Assembly: GCA_945910005.1 (NCBI GenBank)
Contig: OX246747.1
Span: forward strand, 6,692,274 to 6,756,273
Direction of reading: 5' to 3'
Length of the DNA stretch: 64,000 bases
Source: Isoperla grammatica
Taxonomy: Eukaryota; Arthropoda; Insecta; Plecoptera; Perlodidae
Shown here: positions 1 to 10,258 of the stretch, in pieces
Layout of the letters: each line of letters opens with the position of its first letter
How positions within the stretch are numbered: position 1 is the first letter of the stretch
Notes under the pieces: generated by a model
Database searches by the model: none
The model's input: the letters and a program-made list of their open reading frames with translations, nothing else
Told to the model about the DNA's origin: nothing
Position numbers and translations under genes: made by a program

Positions 1-72
1 CTACATACAATTTTTCAATCTAATGTCTCATTCTGCAGCAAAAAAAAAAATGCCTATTCTAATGCCCGCCCT

Positions 73-74
<2 letters not shown>

Positions 75-103
<29 letters not shown>
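75..103. repeat. Poly-C homopolymer
   Basis: Uninterrupted run of 29 C. Similar G or C runs recur across the window (6755-6770, 7239-7252, 8617-8636, 8712-8742, 12498-12520, 58143-58157, 58471-58483). Several lie near ends of candidate mobile elements. Their exact lengths may be affected by sequencing. Confidence 0.95.
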
Positions 104-104
<1 letters not shown>

Positions 105-524
105 GCGCACGCCTATGTATCATTTTGTATAAATTATGATAAAGCATACTCAAACGTATAGATCTGTTATGTTTACGTGTTGCGTGAGAAGTATGATCCT
201 ATTTCCTGAGGATTGTGAACTACACCATTGATTGTGTTATAACTTTCCATCTTATTCTATAACTAATGTGAACCACATTTTATACCAATTTTGTATTTTG
301 ATCTTCCATAGAATTATGAATTTGGGTTTAATGTTATATTTTTTGTGTTGTCGCTAATCGTAGGTAGTGTGTTGGTATCTTTATTCTCCAACATTGTACT
401 TAAATGTGATGCACCTATGATAGCTGGTGAAACAGCTGGGTGGTTCATTGGGGGCGAGGCCAACAGTTCACCGCGATGAGAATGAAGGTGTTCGGACACT
501 CGGAGTTGATACACACTAAGGCTC
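104..524. other. No gene seen
   Basis: AT-rich sequence without a convincing coding region, splice-bounded exon or repeat. Short open frames here show no recognisable domain. Confidence 0.6.
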
Positions 525-695
525 GAATGCATAGTTCACACTCAACTCAAGCCCTCCTCAACTCAGCCTCTCCTCAGACTCACCTAGCCACCAATCACAG
601 AGCCGTCTGCATGGCAACGCTGTTCTGTGATTGGTGGTTAGGCGAGGCTGAGGAGAGGCTGAGTTGAGGAAGGCTTGAGTCTGGACTATGCATTC
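525..695. mobile_element. MITE-like inverted repeat, about 170 bp
   Basis: The two halves are near-perfect reverse complements over most of their length, with a short loop near 604-625. The outer ends read CGAATGCATAGT and its complement. The whole unit would form one long hairpin, as non-autonomous DNA transposons do. No transposase is encoded and no clear target duplication is visible, so the superfamily is undetermined. Confidence 0.7.
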
Positions 696-863
696 GGGGT
701 AAAAAAACAAAAACCTCGAAACTACTCAGGCCTAACGCGGCCTTACTCATCGAACTAGAGCCTGAAGGAGTCAGGGATCACAAAACTTGACAATTTAAGT
801 TTTTCTGTTCTGTAGCTTTAAAACAAATTTTAAGATCGTAATTGTGGGTGGTGGATACCCAGC

Positions 864-1042
864 TAGGTATTATCAGGGCCTCGACAGATAACGACAAAAC
901 GTGTATTCGCAAAACTAATTACGTTTTGATAAATATCCGATAATACAATAATATCTCTATTATCGGATTTAATCAAAATGTAATGATTAATGAATGCTGA
1001 ATATGTTTGTTGTTGTCGTCAGTAAACTCCGATAATATCTAG
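864..1042. mobile_element. Second imperfect inverted-repeat element
   Basis: The left part, from CTAGGTATTATC, and the right part, ending GATAATATCTAG, are imperfect reverse complements over about 80 bp each. The centre is an AT-rich GATAATA palindrome near 950. It abuts the GGGTACGG terminus of the next element at 1043. It is probably a small non-autonomous DNA element, more diverged than the one at 525-695. Confidence 0.5.
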
Positions 1043-1269
1043 GGGTACGGTCCGAAACCTGCTGAGAATGCTTTGCCCCTAGCATTCTCCAGCACGTTAA
1101 AGCATCTATAAGCACGATATACTTACGGAACACTTCAAGCATAGGCATGGCTGTTTAGGCCAATCAGGCGCAAGGTCTTTTGCCACGCCCACTACATTAG
1201 CTGTCAAACAGTTTAGTAAAATTAAAAAGGTTGATAGAGGCGTAAGTCAAATCAATTAAATATACTAGG

Positions 1270-1471
1270 TGTTGTGTTCTTGTTCAGGGATCGATAGGAT
1301 GCACTGGGATTCACTATTGAATAATACTATTAAAGTAATATTAAGATGTTTATTAGAACAATGGATATTACGACGTGCTTACTAGACGCCATGGTCCGAG
1401 CTCTGTACCGGATGTCGTGTTGATGACGTCGTACATCCGGACTACACTAGTCAATATACATATACATGACA
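1270..1471 (-). repeat. 3' LTR of the Gypsy element
   Basis: 202 bp, starting TGTTGTG and ending CATGACA on the plus strand. No difference from the copy at 11938-12139 was found by eye. It lies next to the purine-rich tract, so it is the downstream LTR of this minus-strand element. Confidence 0.95.
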
Positions 1472-1482
1472 TCTCCCCTTTT
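1472..1482 (-). other. Polypurine tract of the Gypsy element
   Basis: On the minus strand AAAAGGGGAGA directly precedes the 3' LTR, the expected position and composition for the plus-strand DNA primer of an LTR retrotransposon. Confidence 0.85.
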
Positions 1483-1521
1483 AGCTTTGACAATACTTAA
1501 ATTACATAATAAAATCCTTAA

Positions 1522-2659
1522 AGGCCCAGTAAGGGTTTGATAAAACTTTTCTACGTGTCATCAAAGAAACGTTAGTACAACAACAGAAAAAGAATCATCG
1601 AAATCGGTCCACAGGCTCACGAGTTCTCTGCGCTCTACCTGCCCCGTGCTATAGAAGCGCGTGACGTCACCACGGGTCTGCGGTCAGCCGGACGAAGGGG
1701 TGGTAGCCTAGCTCGCGCTTGGCGTACATTCATTCATAGCTATGGCAGGCGCGAAGCCATATCGTTATGAGCCGCGCTACACAGAAGAAGAGTACGCTGC
1801 AATTCAAGAAAAACGGGAATCGGAAAACCTAAGATCAGAAATGTTGCTAGGTAGAAGTGGAAATGTGCTATGGTGTTAATGTGGTGCGTGTTCAGAAATG
1901 ACAACGGACACAGAATCGGTTTGCTGCTCTGAATCAGTTAAAATAAACAATGTAAGGCAAGATTCAGATTGTATAATATACCTCGAGGCATTTGATTCGG
2001 TTGTGCTCAATATACATACTTTGAGAACTGCCCGTCATAATTTACTGTTTCAAACGAAATGTAATGATAAGAAAAAAGAATTTAAAAATGAAAGCAACGC
2101 ACTTTGGAGGCAAATCGCATATAGGCAATTTGTTTTTTGGATGAATTCATGGCAAAAAAATCGGACCGCTTTCGTTTTAGTTTATTTAACCACTGTTTAT
2201 GGAGAACAGAAAATCGTGTCTTATCAGGGAAACTGTGCATAGATATGTTCGGATTGCTCTTGCGGGAATTGTTACACCGAAACGCAACACTAGTTGACCA
2301 TAATGGAAACAAAAACACACGCACACAGAATTAAACTTACGAGCAATCAAACAAACAAATGAACGAACTGACAAACTTTTTAACTAACGTACAAACACAG
2401 ACAAGTACACGAGCCACGAGTGGAATGACAAGCTGACACTATACGACTGACAGTTGCAGTGGCTTGTTTCTCTACCTGGAGTAGCGGTATGCGGGCGGAG
2501 TAGACCCCTTGTGACGCGCCATTAGGCCACGTGCTGCTACAGTCGCGCGCAAATATCTGGAGAACGAGCGGGCCGTTTTCACTACAGTTTTCTGCGTCAC
2601 TAATTATAAGAAGCAATCTTTATTTTTAAAATATGTTGTTTGAAACCCTTACTGGGCCT
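1522..2659 (+). mobile_element. TTAA-flanked TIR DNA element (1138 bp) in the Gypsy 3' region
   Basis: The termini AGGCCCAGTAAGGGTTT (1522) and its complement (ending 2659) form perfect 17-bp inverted repeats, with TTAA on both sides (1518-1521, 2660-2663). TTAA targets are known for piggyBac- and Kolobok-type transposons, but the ends are too short to assign a superfamily, and a TA duplication would also fit. It inserted into the last codons of the Gypsy pol frame. The interior carries no recognised transposase but does carry a P2X7-C-terminus-like frame (1742-2242). Confidence 0.8.
1742..2242 (+). pseudogene. P2X7 C-terminal ('ballast') domain-like reading frame, interrupted
   Basis: The frame starts at ATG 1742, meets an in-frame TAA at 1877-1879 just after a Trp-Cys pair, and stays open in the same frame to 2242. 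The order of features recalls the cytosolic P2X7 receptor C-terminal domain and its stand-alone invertebrate relatives: an N-terminal PYRYEP stretch, an acidic TEEEY segment, a WC then CGAC cysteine pair, a further CC pair, and the motif RQIAYRQFVFW near residue 130. In P2X7 this domain is a Cys-rich zinc- and guanine-nucleotide-binding module. Here it stands alone with no channel part. The stop codon argues for a decayed copy. Family assignment is by motif pattern only. Intron removal or stop readthrough could alter this reading. Confidence 0.55.
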
Positions 2660-5049
2660 TTAAACTTAGGAGGAGCCTTCACACTACGGGTGGGTCTAAC
2701 ACTGACTGGTGAAGGAGACACATTTACAGGTTGAGCTTGTGGTGGTAAAGATGGTGTGTTTATCACCTCCTTAGACTCTTCATCATCAACATCCTCACTG
2801 TTATTCAAAGGTGGGGGATTGTTACAAACTCTTAGGTCGCTTCTATTGCGCCTGTACATGTGAGTATTTTGAGAAACAATGTATGACCTTGGTGCATCAT
2901 GTTTTGATACAACTTGTGCCTTTTTCCATTGTCCTTGTTTGCGTAGGAGAACACTGTCACCCGGAAATAGTTCTGGCAAAGGTTTAGCACCCTGATCATA
3001 GTAATGTTTTTGAACAGACTGATTATTTAAGAGTGTTTCCTTTACATTTCTTTCTATTTTGGGCTTAAGAGCATGATGTGTCATAGGAATCTTACTACGC
3101 AATCTGCGACTCATCAGCAGTTGTGCCGGAGAAGCATCTATACCCTGAATGGGAGTATTTCTGTACTGCAACAATGCCGTATACATATCCTCCCCAGCCT
3201 CCAAGGATTTTTTTAGTATTGACTTGGCCGTTTGAACGGCTCGTTCAGCCAAGCCATTGGACTTTGCATACGTGGGACTTGAGGTGATAACTGCGAAGTC
3301 CCATGCTTTGGCAAACTGATTGAATTCAAAAGAATTGAACGGCATATTATCACAACAGAGGGATTCCGGAATACCATAACGAGCAAAGAAGGATTTTAGA
3401 ACTAAAATAGTTTCTTTGGCTGTCTTGCCATGAGTTTTAACCAACTCAATCCACTTAGAATACGAGTCAACAAGAACTATATAGTTCACTCCCTGAAATT
3501 CTAGGTAATCCGTTGCAATATTTTGAAATGCCCTGTCAGGAATTTGACGTTGATACATTGGTTCCTTTACATTGGCATTATGAAACCTTTCACAAATTTC
3601 ACAGCGAGAAACCATGTCCTCAATCTGTTGGGCCATTCCAGGCCAGTATAGCAACGATCTAGCTCTATTTTTACATTTAACTATACCTAAGTGACCTTCA
3701 TGGATGGACTCCAACATTTTCCTTCTCATAGATAGTGGTACAAGTAACTTTTCTCCCACAAAAAGTAGGTTGTCGGAATCTGAAATTTCAGAGCGAAACT
3801 TCCAATAAAATCTACTCTCTACAGAGACGTCTTTAACATGCAATGGCCAACCATTCTTATGATACCACAACACTTGCTGTAACACGGGATCTTGTGCAGT
3901 GGCCTCTTGAAATTCTAACCTCTTTTCAGGGCTTACTGCCAAGTGTTTTGACACTACATGCACCACCGTATCCAGTTCCGGATCATCGGTTACTTTATCT
4001 TTAAGAAAAGCTCGGGAGAGTGTGTCCGCAATGAACATAAACTTTCCCGGGACAAAAGTTACGGTATAATCATAACGAAGACACTTAAGAAGCATGCGCT
4101 GCAAGCGACTCGGGACTTTCCCAATGTCTTTCTTTACTATGACTTCTAAGGGTTTATGATCAGACTGAATTTCTACTTTACGTCCATAGCAATATTGGTG
4201 AAACTTCTCTAGGGAATAAGCGATGGCTAACATTTCTTTTTCAATTTGCGCATAATTGCCTTCTGCGTCTGTCAAAGAACGAGAAGCATAGGCGATGGAA
4301 TGTCCTTCCTGTAACAGGCATGATCCAATACCATGCATTGAAGCATCGGTCTGAATAACCACAGGTTTGTTTACATCAAAGAACTTTAAAGTTGGCGTGT
4401 TACATAGGTTTTGCTTTAAATTCACAATAGCCTTTGTGTGTTCGTCACCCCACACCCACATTGTCTTATCTTTTAGAAGCTCCCTGAGAGGTGCTGTCAT
4501 CTCCGATAACTTTGGAAGGAATGACCCTACATAGGTTACCATGCCCAGGAATCTGCGAAGTTCTTCCTTTGAAGTGGGGGTATCCATTTTAACTATGGCC
4601 CTAATCCTATCTGGAATAGCTTCCAACCCCTTACTACTTATGATGTGGCCCAAGTAATTTACTGAACTGACTCGCAGCTGAAACTTATCCGGGTTGAATT
4701 TGACATTATATTCTCTAGACCTCTTAAGAACTTGATCAAGGATCTTATCGTGTTCTGCTTCATCTTCCCCTGATATGATTAAATCATCAAACACTACCTC
4801 TACCCCTTTAATGTCCCCAAAGATTGAAATCATTTTCTTTTGGAAAACCTCGGGAGCCGATTTTATTCCAAACGGAAGCCTATTAAATCTATACCTCCCA
4901 AATGGTGTATTGAAACAGCATAGGTCTGCACTGGATTCGTCAAGTACCAGCTGCCAAAATCCAGAACGTAAATCAATGCTAGAAAATACACACTTACCAT
5001 TCATGCGGGATGCTACATCCTCTACTGTCGGAATGGTGTGGTGTTCACG
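2626..5049 (-). pseudogene. pol: Gypsy pol, downstream half (RT core, RNase H, integrase)
   Basis: The first Met of this piece is at 5004, but the frame is open upstream to the insertion edge at 5049. In residues counted from that Met, the RT palm carries the catalytic VFDD (71-74) and the LPFG block (43-46). RNase H has D220, E257 and D282. Integrase has an H435/H438...C468/C471 zinc site and a D499, D552, E587 catalytic triad. The enzymes would copy element RNA to DNA and integrate it. The frame is cut from its gag-protease-RT start by the 5.2-kb insertion. Its last ten codons and its stop lie in the TTAA element, whose terminus replaced the native end. No other break is seen, so decay is by insertion only. 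Confidence 0.9.
5041..5049. repeat. 9-bp target-site duplication (left) of the foldback-like element
   Basis: GTGTTCACG here matches 10250-10258 exactly and flanks the element at 5050-10249. The sequence belongs to the Gypsy pol frame. Confidence 0.9.
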
Positions 5050-5059
5050 GGAACATATC

Positions 5060-5958
5060 TAGTGAGCGAAATTTTAAGTGAGCGAATGTTCTACTGCGCG
5101 AATGCTCTTGTGCACGAAAACTCTAGTGCGCGAACGATCCAGGCCACGAATATTCTACTGAGCGAAAACTCTAGTCCGCGAATGGTCTAGTGAGCGAATG
5201 CTCTGCTGCGCGAAATCTCTACTGAGCGACTAATTAAGTGCGCGAATGTTCTAGTGCGCGAATGTTTCAGTGCGCGAAAACCCTAGTGCGCGAATTATTC
5301 AGGACGCGAATATTATTCTAAGCGAAAATTCTAGTCCACGAATGGTCTAGTGAGCGAATGCTCTACTGCGCGAAAACGCTACTGAGCGAATAGTTAGGCG
5401 CGCGAATGCTCTACTGCGCGAAAAGTATAGTAAGCGAATGGTCTAGTGCGCGAATGCTCTAGTCCACGAATTCAATAGTGCGCGAAAATTCTAGTCCGCT
5501 TATGGTCTAGTGAGCGAATGCTCTTCTGCGCGAAAACTCTCCTGAGCGAATAGTTAAGCACGCGAATGCTCTACTGCGCGAATAGTATAGTAAGCGAATG
5601 GTCTAGTGCGCGAATGCTCTAGTCCACGAATTCTCTAGTGCGCGAAAACTCTAGTCCGCTAATGGTCTAGAGAGCGAATGCTCTACTGCGCGAAAACTCT
5701 ACTGAGCGACTAATTAAGTGCGCGAATGTTCTAGTGCGCGAATTTTTCAGTGCGCGAAAACCCTAGTGCGCGAATTATTCAGGCCGCGAATATTATTCTA
5801 AGCGAAAATTCTAGTCCGCGAAGGGTCTAGTACGCGGATGTTCTACTGAGCGAAAACTCCACCGAGCTAATAGTTAAGTGAGCGAGTGGTCTACTGAGCG
5901 AATAGTCTAGAGAGCTAATGTTCTAGTGAGCGAATGATCTAGTGAGCGAAAAGTCTAT
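5060..5958 (+). repeat. Left subterminal array: 16-bp units in 160-bp higher-order repeats
   Basis: The basic unit is like GCGAATGCTCTACTGC, with variants in the GCTCTACT half. Ten variants in fixed order make a 160-bp higher-order unit: the same variant recurs at 5194, 5354, 5514 and 5674, always exactly 160 bp apart. The minus-strand pol frame stops at the array edge. Confidence 0.9.
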
Positions 5959-6453
5959 ACCGGTTTTTTCACCGCGTTCCAAAAACATCGAGTGATGTTC
6001 CCAGCTCCAATGTTCCTTGGCGACACGGGAACCCCGTGTAGATAGGCAACCCTTGTGACGTTTGTGAATTGTTGTCTGCATCTCACCAGGGGTGTTATAT
6101 ATTGTTACTGCAACGAATGGCGCAGAAATCCACCTGCTGGTTGACAAAAGCGGGGTCAACCATTATTATCTCCCTCAAGAAAAATTACCATCAATAAAAT
6201 GAAAGTACTGTTTTATTACTTTTCACAAACTTATTTTGAGAGTAGCAAATCTTGTATCCAATTGTTACGCCGATTACAAAACCTTTTTACTTTTCGCTAG
6301 CTATGCAATAGTATTTTATTTGGAAGGATCCCATAGAGAGAGAGAACGTAAAAACAAGCTCAATTTAAAACATACTAGAATTTGCTCTGAGCATTTATTT
6401 CTAGCCCAAACACGCCAGAGAAGCTATAGCCACGAAGTGTCCCATAATATAAA

Positions 6454-6554
6454 ATGCCTCCAAGTATAGTGACATTCAGTGATCTCGATGTACGAGGAAA
6501 ACGACATCAAAGACGTATCAAGCGAAAAATAGACGACGAGATCATGAAATCCAC
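6454..6554 (+). CDS. Candidate first coding exon in the foldback core
   Basis: ATG at 6454 opens a 33-codon basic stretch (it includes FSDLDVRGKRHQRRIKRK) that runs into a consensus donor, AC followed by GTAAGT at 6555. It ends two bases into a codon, which fits the acceptor at 7391. The strongly basic N-terminus would suit a nuclear or nucleic-acid-binding protein. No family was recognised. TATA-like bases immediately before the ATG are probably just AT-rich sequence. The exon is inferred only from an open frame plus splice consensus and could be chance. Confidence 0.3.
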
Positions 6555-6720
6555 GTAAGTAGACAAATTGCATTATATATTACATATATATATGTATACA
6601 TATATATATATTATAACATATTATTATATATATATATAACATTATATTCAATTAGTAGATTGTAGTTGCCAGCGTATTACTGGTTTTGTTGAGAGACTAT
6701 CCCATTGTACATGTCTGGGA

Positions 6721-7288
6721 CCCATAGGCGTCGCCAGGATATTTTGCATGGGAAGGGGGGGGGGGGGGGGCAAGACGAAACAACATTATCAATTCCGGTG
6801 CAATGGGGGTCCTGGGGGCATGAGGGGTTCGTAATCCTCGCATAATTAGCCCCGCAGAGAATTTGTGCAGCATTGAAACAAAACAATTACTATCAAATAT
6901 ATAAATTGATATTGATAGTCTCTCCGTTTCGGTTACAAACTTACAAGAACTGATCTTCAGCGGATGACATGATATTTTATACAATTTATAATGTGCTTAG
7001 TTGTTATGACGTCCTCAAAGTAATCGTTTCCATATACACCTGTAGCAAAAGGCCAATCATAATAGACCAACGTCAAACTCCAAATAGGAACTATCAAAAC
7101 ATGTGAATTGTATAGACATATCTAGAAATCGACTGTTGGATTATTACTGAATATGCTCCCCTAGAATATAAAAAGAATGTTTAAATTACACAAATATAGC
7201 TCCAGTCACCGGTGTTATTTCGAGATATTCTTGACTTTGGGGGGGGGGGGGGAGGCGCCCTCCTCCCCCACCTATCCTCGCGACGCTC
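6721..7288. mobile_element. Possible poly-G-bordered inverted-repeat element
   Basis: The left end includes GGCGTCGCCAGGATA followed by a G run (6755-6770). The right end has a G run (7239-7252) followed by the approximate complement TATCCTCGCGACG. The imperfect inverted ends and inner G runs suggest a degraded non-autonomous DNA element sitting in the proposed first intron of the foldback core. No target duplication was identified. Confidence 0.35.
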
Positions 7289-7390
7289 TTGCTGGGATCA
7301 AAGATGTGTTGCACTTGTGCGTATGACAAAAGGTTTAAATAGTTCCTCCTAGAGATTTTTTTGTTTGTTACGAGGGTCAGGCTGTAACAG

Positions 7391-7592
7391 CCATTATTAC
7401 AAGATGCCAATTCACTGTCATAAACTCATAAATTTACCCGTCTTTGTGTACATCACAACTATTGCTGCAACCAATTGTCCAGCTAAATGGCTTTCTTTCG
7501 ATTCAAGGGAATTACACAAAATCAGCCGCCAAACGACGCGTCAAGTGGAAGGCCCAAATGTAATTTGTCATGATGTTCCGTACTACCCTCAA
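7391..7592 (+). CDS. Candidate second coding exon in the foldback core
   Basis: The exon is bounded by an acceptor (CTGTAACAG, preceded by a T-run) and a donor (CAA then GTAAGA). Its 202 nt are open in the phase left by the exon ending at 6554, and it ends on a codon boundary, matching the next acceptor at 7827. The translation has a hydrophobic stretch (LPVFVYITTIAATNCPA) followed by a basic segment. No family was recognised. The support is phase compatibility and splice consensus, not homology. Confidence 0.3.
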
Positions 7593-7826
7593 GTAAGAAG
7601 AGGTTCAGTTTATAACAAGTGAATATTGTGTATCAATAATTATTAGGACGGAGAGTATTGCACGCGAATGTTTAGTTTTAGTTTTACAATTCCTTACATT
7701 TGGTAGTCAGCAGCATTTAGTTAGTGTGTTAAGAATCACAGTAACCCGCTACAACAATGGGAATTTTACATTAGTTTGACAATAATATAAAACCCAAAAT
7801 ATAATATGTATTCTTGTTATTCACAG

Positions 7827-7991
7827 ATCTTCGGCTCATTGGAATCCGATAAACAGACAATTATTCGTCTTCAATTGGAAACTCTAGAACTTCAAACAGA
7901 AAGAGGACACACAAACCTAATTGTAGTTATTATTATTATTTGTATTTTTGTTGTAATTATTTATTTTCAATGTGTGGCTTACATACGTTGA
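7827..7991 (+). CDS. Candidate last coding exon with a C-terminal membrane segment
   Basis: It follows an acceptor (TTATTCACAG) and is open in phase 0 to a TGA at 7989-7991. The first half is heptad-like (SLESDKQTIIRLQLETLELQ), suggesting a short coiled coil. The second half is a run of Ile, Val and Phe of about 18 residues (IVVIIIICIFVVIIYF region), enough for one membrane span, followed by a few residues. With the exons at 6454 and 7391 the total coding length is 468 nt (155 residues). A tail-anchored membrane protein is one reading; a chance open frame in AT-rich DNA is the alternative. Confidence 0.3.
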   Translation: MFGSLESDKQTIIRLQLETLELQTERGHTNLIVVIIIICIFVVIIYFQCVAYIR

Positions 7992-8472
7992 TGACTGACG
8001 TGATTTGACTAACCCGGCTTTGACCAAAGTATTTAAGAGGAAACTGTGCCAATACCAACATGTGATGAAAAATAATGTTTCATGTGTTGAAAACATTATC
8101 TATTGTTGTTTTTCTGTAGTGAGTAATATAATAAGCGTCAGTTGTAAACTGTAAAATTGGTATCATAATATTACTTCAGGTATATTTGCATTAGTTACTT
8201 TGACAAATGACAAAATATAAACCTACAAGATTGCTTCTGATTGGCAATATGTGTCTTATGTGACCAGTCTTTTGTTGCGAATACCCAGTAATTATGAAAA
8301 TATTAAGTTGGAACTCGTTTTCACCATGGCAACAACCAATGGGAAGTCTGGATGACGCTGGTTAGAATCCTCCGTAAGGCACGGGTTATATTATATATTT
8401 TAATCATATAATAATTTCTCACACTCCTCCATTATGAATAGTATGAGTATTTATAAACAAAATTCTTTCAAG

Positions 8473-8604
8473 CTAAAAACAACAATGGTGATTTAGAAGC
8501 CGCAAATAAAGTGTTTTTATTCGAGGATGACAATAAAATAATTTATAATACGTGGAGTTTCCATAATATTGGGAACATTCAGGGAGTCTTGCTATACATG
8601 AGAC
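8473..8604 (+). CDS. Candidate internal exon, second gene piece in the foldback core
   Basis: The frame is open from 8457 and runs to a strong donor (C then GTGAGT at 8605). The start is uncertain: acceptor-like AG occurs at 8471-8472 and 8495-8496. The translation includes FLFEDDNKIIYNTWSFHNIG and ends LLYMR plus one base, which fits in phase with the exon at 8959. No family was recognised. A poly-C tract begins 12 bp downstream of the donor, within the presumed intron. Confidence 0.28.
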
Positions 8605-8958
8605 GTGAGTAAAGCTCCCCCCCCCCCCCCCCCCCCAACAACCTCACACACGTTCAAGCATTTCGACAAGGAGGCTTGTGAACATAGTGTTTGTAAACAT
8701 GTTGGACAGTGTGGGGGGGCTGGGGGGGGGGGGAGGGGGAAACAAAAACTTGTATACCGGTACCAACATCAGTCCATTACTTATTTTAAAATATAATTAT
8801 TGTGATGTGAATCACCTTACTCTCATTTTACGCAGTTGTTCTGTTAAACGTAGCATTTGTGATGGGCTGATAAAATACACCATATTGTAACTAATGCGAT
8901 CTTATTGGTAAATGTTATTAATGAAATATTCTTTGTGGTGATTTCGTTTCAAATATAG

Positions 8959-9101
8959 CCAGAACAAAAGTCAAAATGTTTTACAATCAGCTCAACAAGA
9001 ATATTCAAGATTTTCTATTATGCAATGAGTTTGTTAAAAAAGTAACAAAATTGCAGTTTCATTTACTGATGTCGTCTTACTTGAGGGAGAGATATTTATG
9101 A
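8959..9101 (+). CDS. Candidate terminal exon, second gene piece in the foldback core
   Basis: Acceptor TTTCAAATATAG precedes 143 nt that are open in the phase required by the donor at 8605, to a TGA at 9099-9101. The translation is Lys- and Leu-rich (for example KMFYNQLNKNIQDFLL) and looks helical. With the preceding exon it would make the C-terminus of a soluble basic protein. Whether it belongs with the 6454-7991 exons is unclear, since that chain already ends in a stop. Unrecognised; it could be the remains of an element-encoded protein. Confidence 0.28.
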
Positions 9102-9365
9102 TCAGCCCTTCGAGGGATGACTTGAGTTCCAGTCTTCGCTATTCTCGACCGGTGGCTTTGTTAACCCCCCCGCGCGCCACTAAACCGTTATATATTCCTT
9201 GCTACGACACTGGGCAAGAATACTCCTGTTGTACAGTACACCACGTTTCTTTGGAGCTAGTTCGGTTGCCTGAATAGGAGGCGTCTACTCAATCTTAAAG
9301 GAAAGGCTGAATGTTTTCAAGTCCAGTAATAAAGCCTGTTTAGGAATTTATGACCGGACGTGAGA

Positions 9366-10190
9366 CTCTCTACTGAGCGAATGTTCTAGTGAGCGAAAAC
9401 TCTAGTCAGCAAAAAATCTAGTCCGCTAATGGTCTAGTGAGCGAATGCTCTACTGCGCGAAAACGCTACTGAGCAAATAGTTAAGCACGCGAATGCTCTA
9501 CTGTGCGAATAGTCTAGTGAGCGAATGGTCTAGTACGCGAATGCTCTAGTCCGCGAATTCTTTAGTGCGCGAAAACTCTAGTCCACTAATGGTCTAGTGA
9601 GCGAATGCTTTACTGCGCGAAAACTCTTCTGAGCGAATACTTAAGCGCGCGAATGCTCTACTGCGCGAATAGTCTAGTAAGCTAATGGTCTAGTGCGCGA
9701 ATGCTCAGGTACGCGAATTCTCTAGTGCGCGAAAACTCTAGTCCGCTAATGGTCTAGTGAGCAAATGCTCTACTGCGCAAAAACGCTACTGAGCGAATAG
9801 TTAAGCGCGCGAATGCTCTACTGCGCGAATAGTCTAATGAGCGAATGGTCTAGTACGCGAATGCTCTAGTCCGCGAATTCTCTAGTGGGCGAAAACTCTA
9901 GTCCGCTAATGGTCTAGTGAGCGAATGCTCTACTGCGCGAAAACTCTTCTGAGCGAATAGTTAAGTGCGCGAATGCTCTACTGCGCGAATAGTCTAGTAA
10001 GCGAATGGTCTAGTGCGCGAATGCTCTAGTGTGCGAATTCTCTAGTGCGCGAAAACTCTAGTCCGCTAATGGTCTAGAGAGCGAATGCTCTACTGCGCGA
10101 AAACTCTACTGAGAGAAGAATTAAGTGCACGAATGTTCTACTGCGCGAATGCTCTAGTGCGCGAAAACTCTAGTGAGCGAATGATCGGGT
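9366..10190 (+). repeat. Right subterminal array: same 16/160-bp higher-order repeat
   Basis: Same 16-bp units as 5060-5958 and in the same orientation. The equivalent variant recurs at 9441, 9601, 9761, 9921 and 10081, exactly 160 bp apart. Only the last 60 bp of the element, after about 10185, turn to the opposite orientation to make the terminal inverted repeat. Confidence 0.9.
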
Positions 10191-10249
10191 GCGTTTTCGC
10201 TTACTAGAACATTCGCTCACTTAAATTTTCGCTCGCTAGATATGTAGCC

Positions 10250-10258
10250 GTGTTCACG
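10250..10258. repeat. 9-bp target-site duplication (right)
   Basis: GTGTTCACG, identical to 5041-5049. Confidence 0.9.

Larger units (their letters stand above)
5050..10249. mobile_element. Foldback/Mutator-like DNA element, 5200 bp, inserted in Gypsy pol
   Basis: The ends GGAACATATCTAG (left) and GGCTACATATCTAG (right, complemented) form inverted repeats that continue imperfectly for about 50 bp. A 9-bp duplication GTGTTCACG flanks them. Nine-base duplications are known for Mutator-like and FB-type foldback elements. Inside each end lies a 0.8-0.9 kb tandem array (5060-5958 and 9366-10190), and a unique 3.4-kb core separates the arrays. Unlike a classical foldback, both arrays run in the same orientation and only the outermost bases are inverted. 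No known transposase was recognised. The core holds candidate exons, so it is either non-autonomous or codes for something unfamiliar. Confidence 0.8.

Noticed and set aside
2082..2374. Minus- and plus-strand frames of 60-80 codons in the TTAA element
   Set aside because: They overlap the P2X7-like frame in other frames and carry no domain of their own.
6236..6469. 77-codon frame in the foldback core
   Set aside because: Low-complexity composition, no domain and no splice or promoter context. It ends inside the better-supported candidate exon region in another frame.
5060..10190. CRISPR-like or origin-like short repeat arrays
   Set aside because: The 16-bp units are contiguous and organised in 160-bp higher-order units within a transposon flanked by a 9-bp target duplication.
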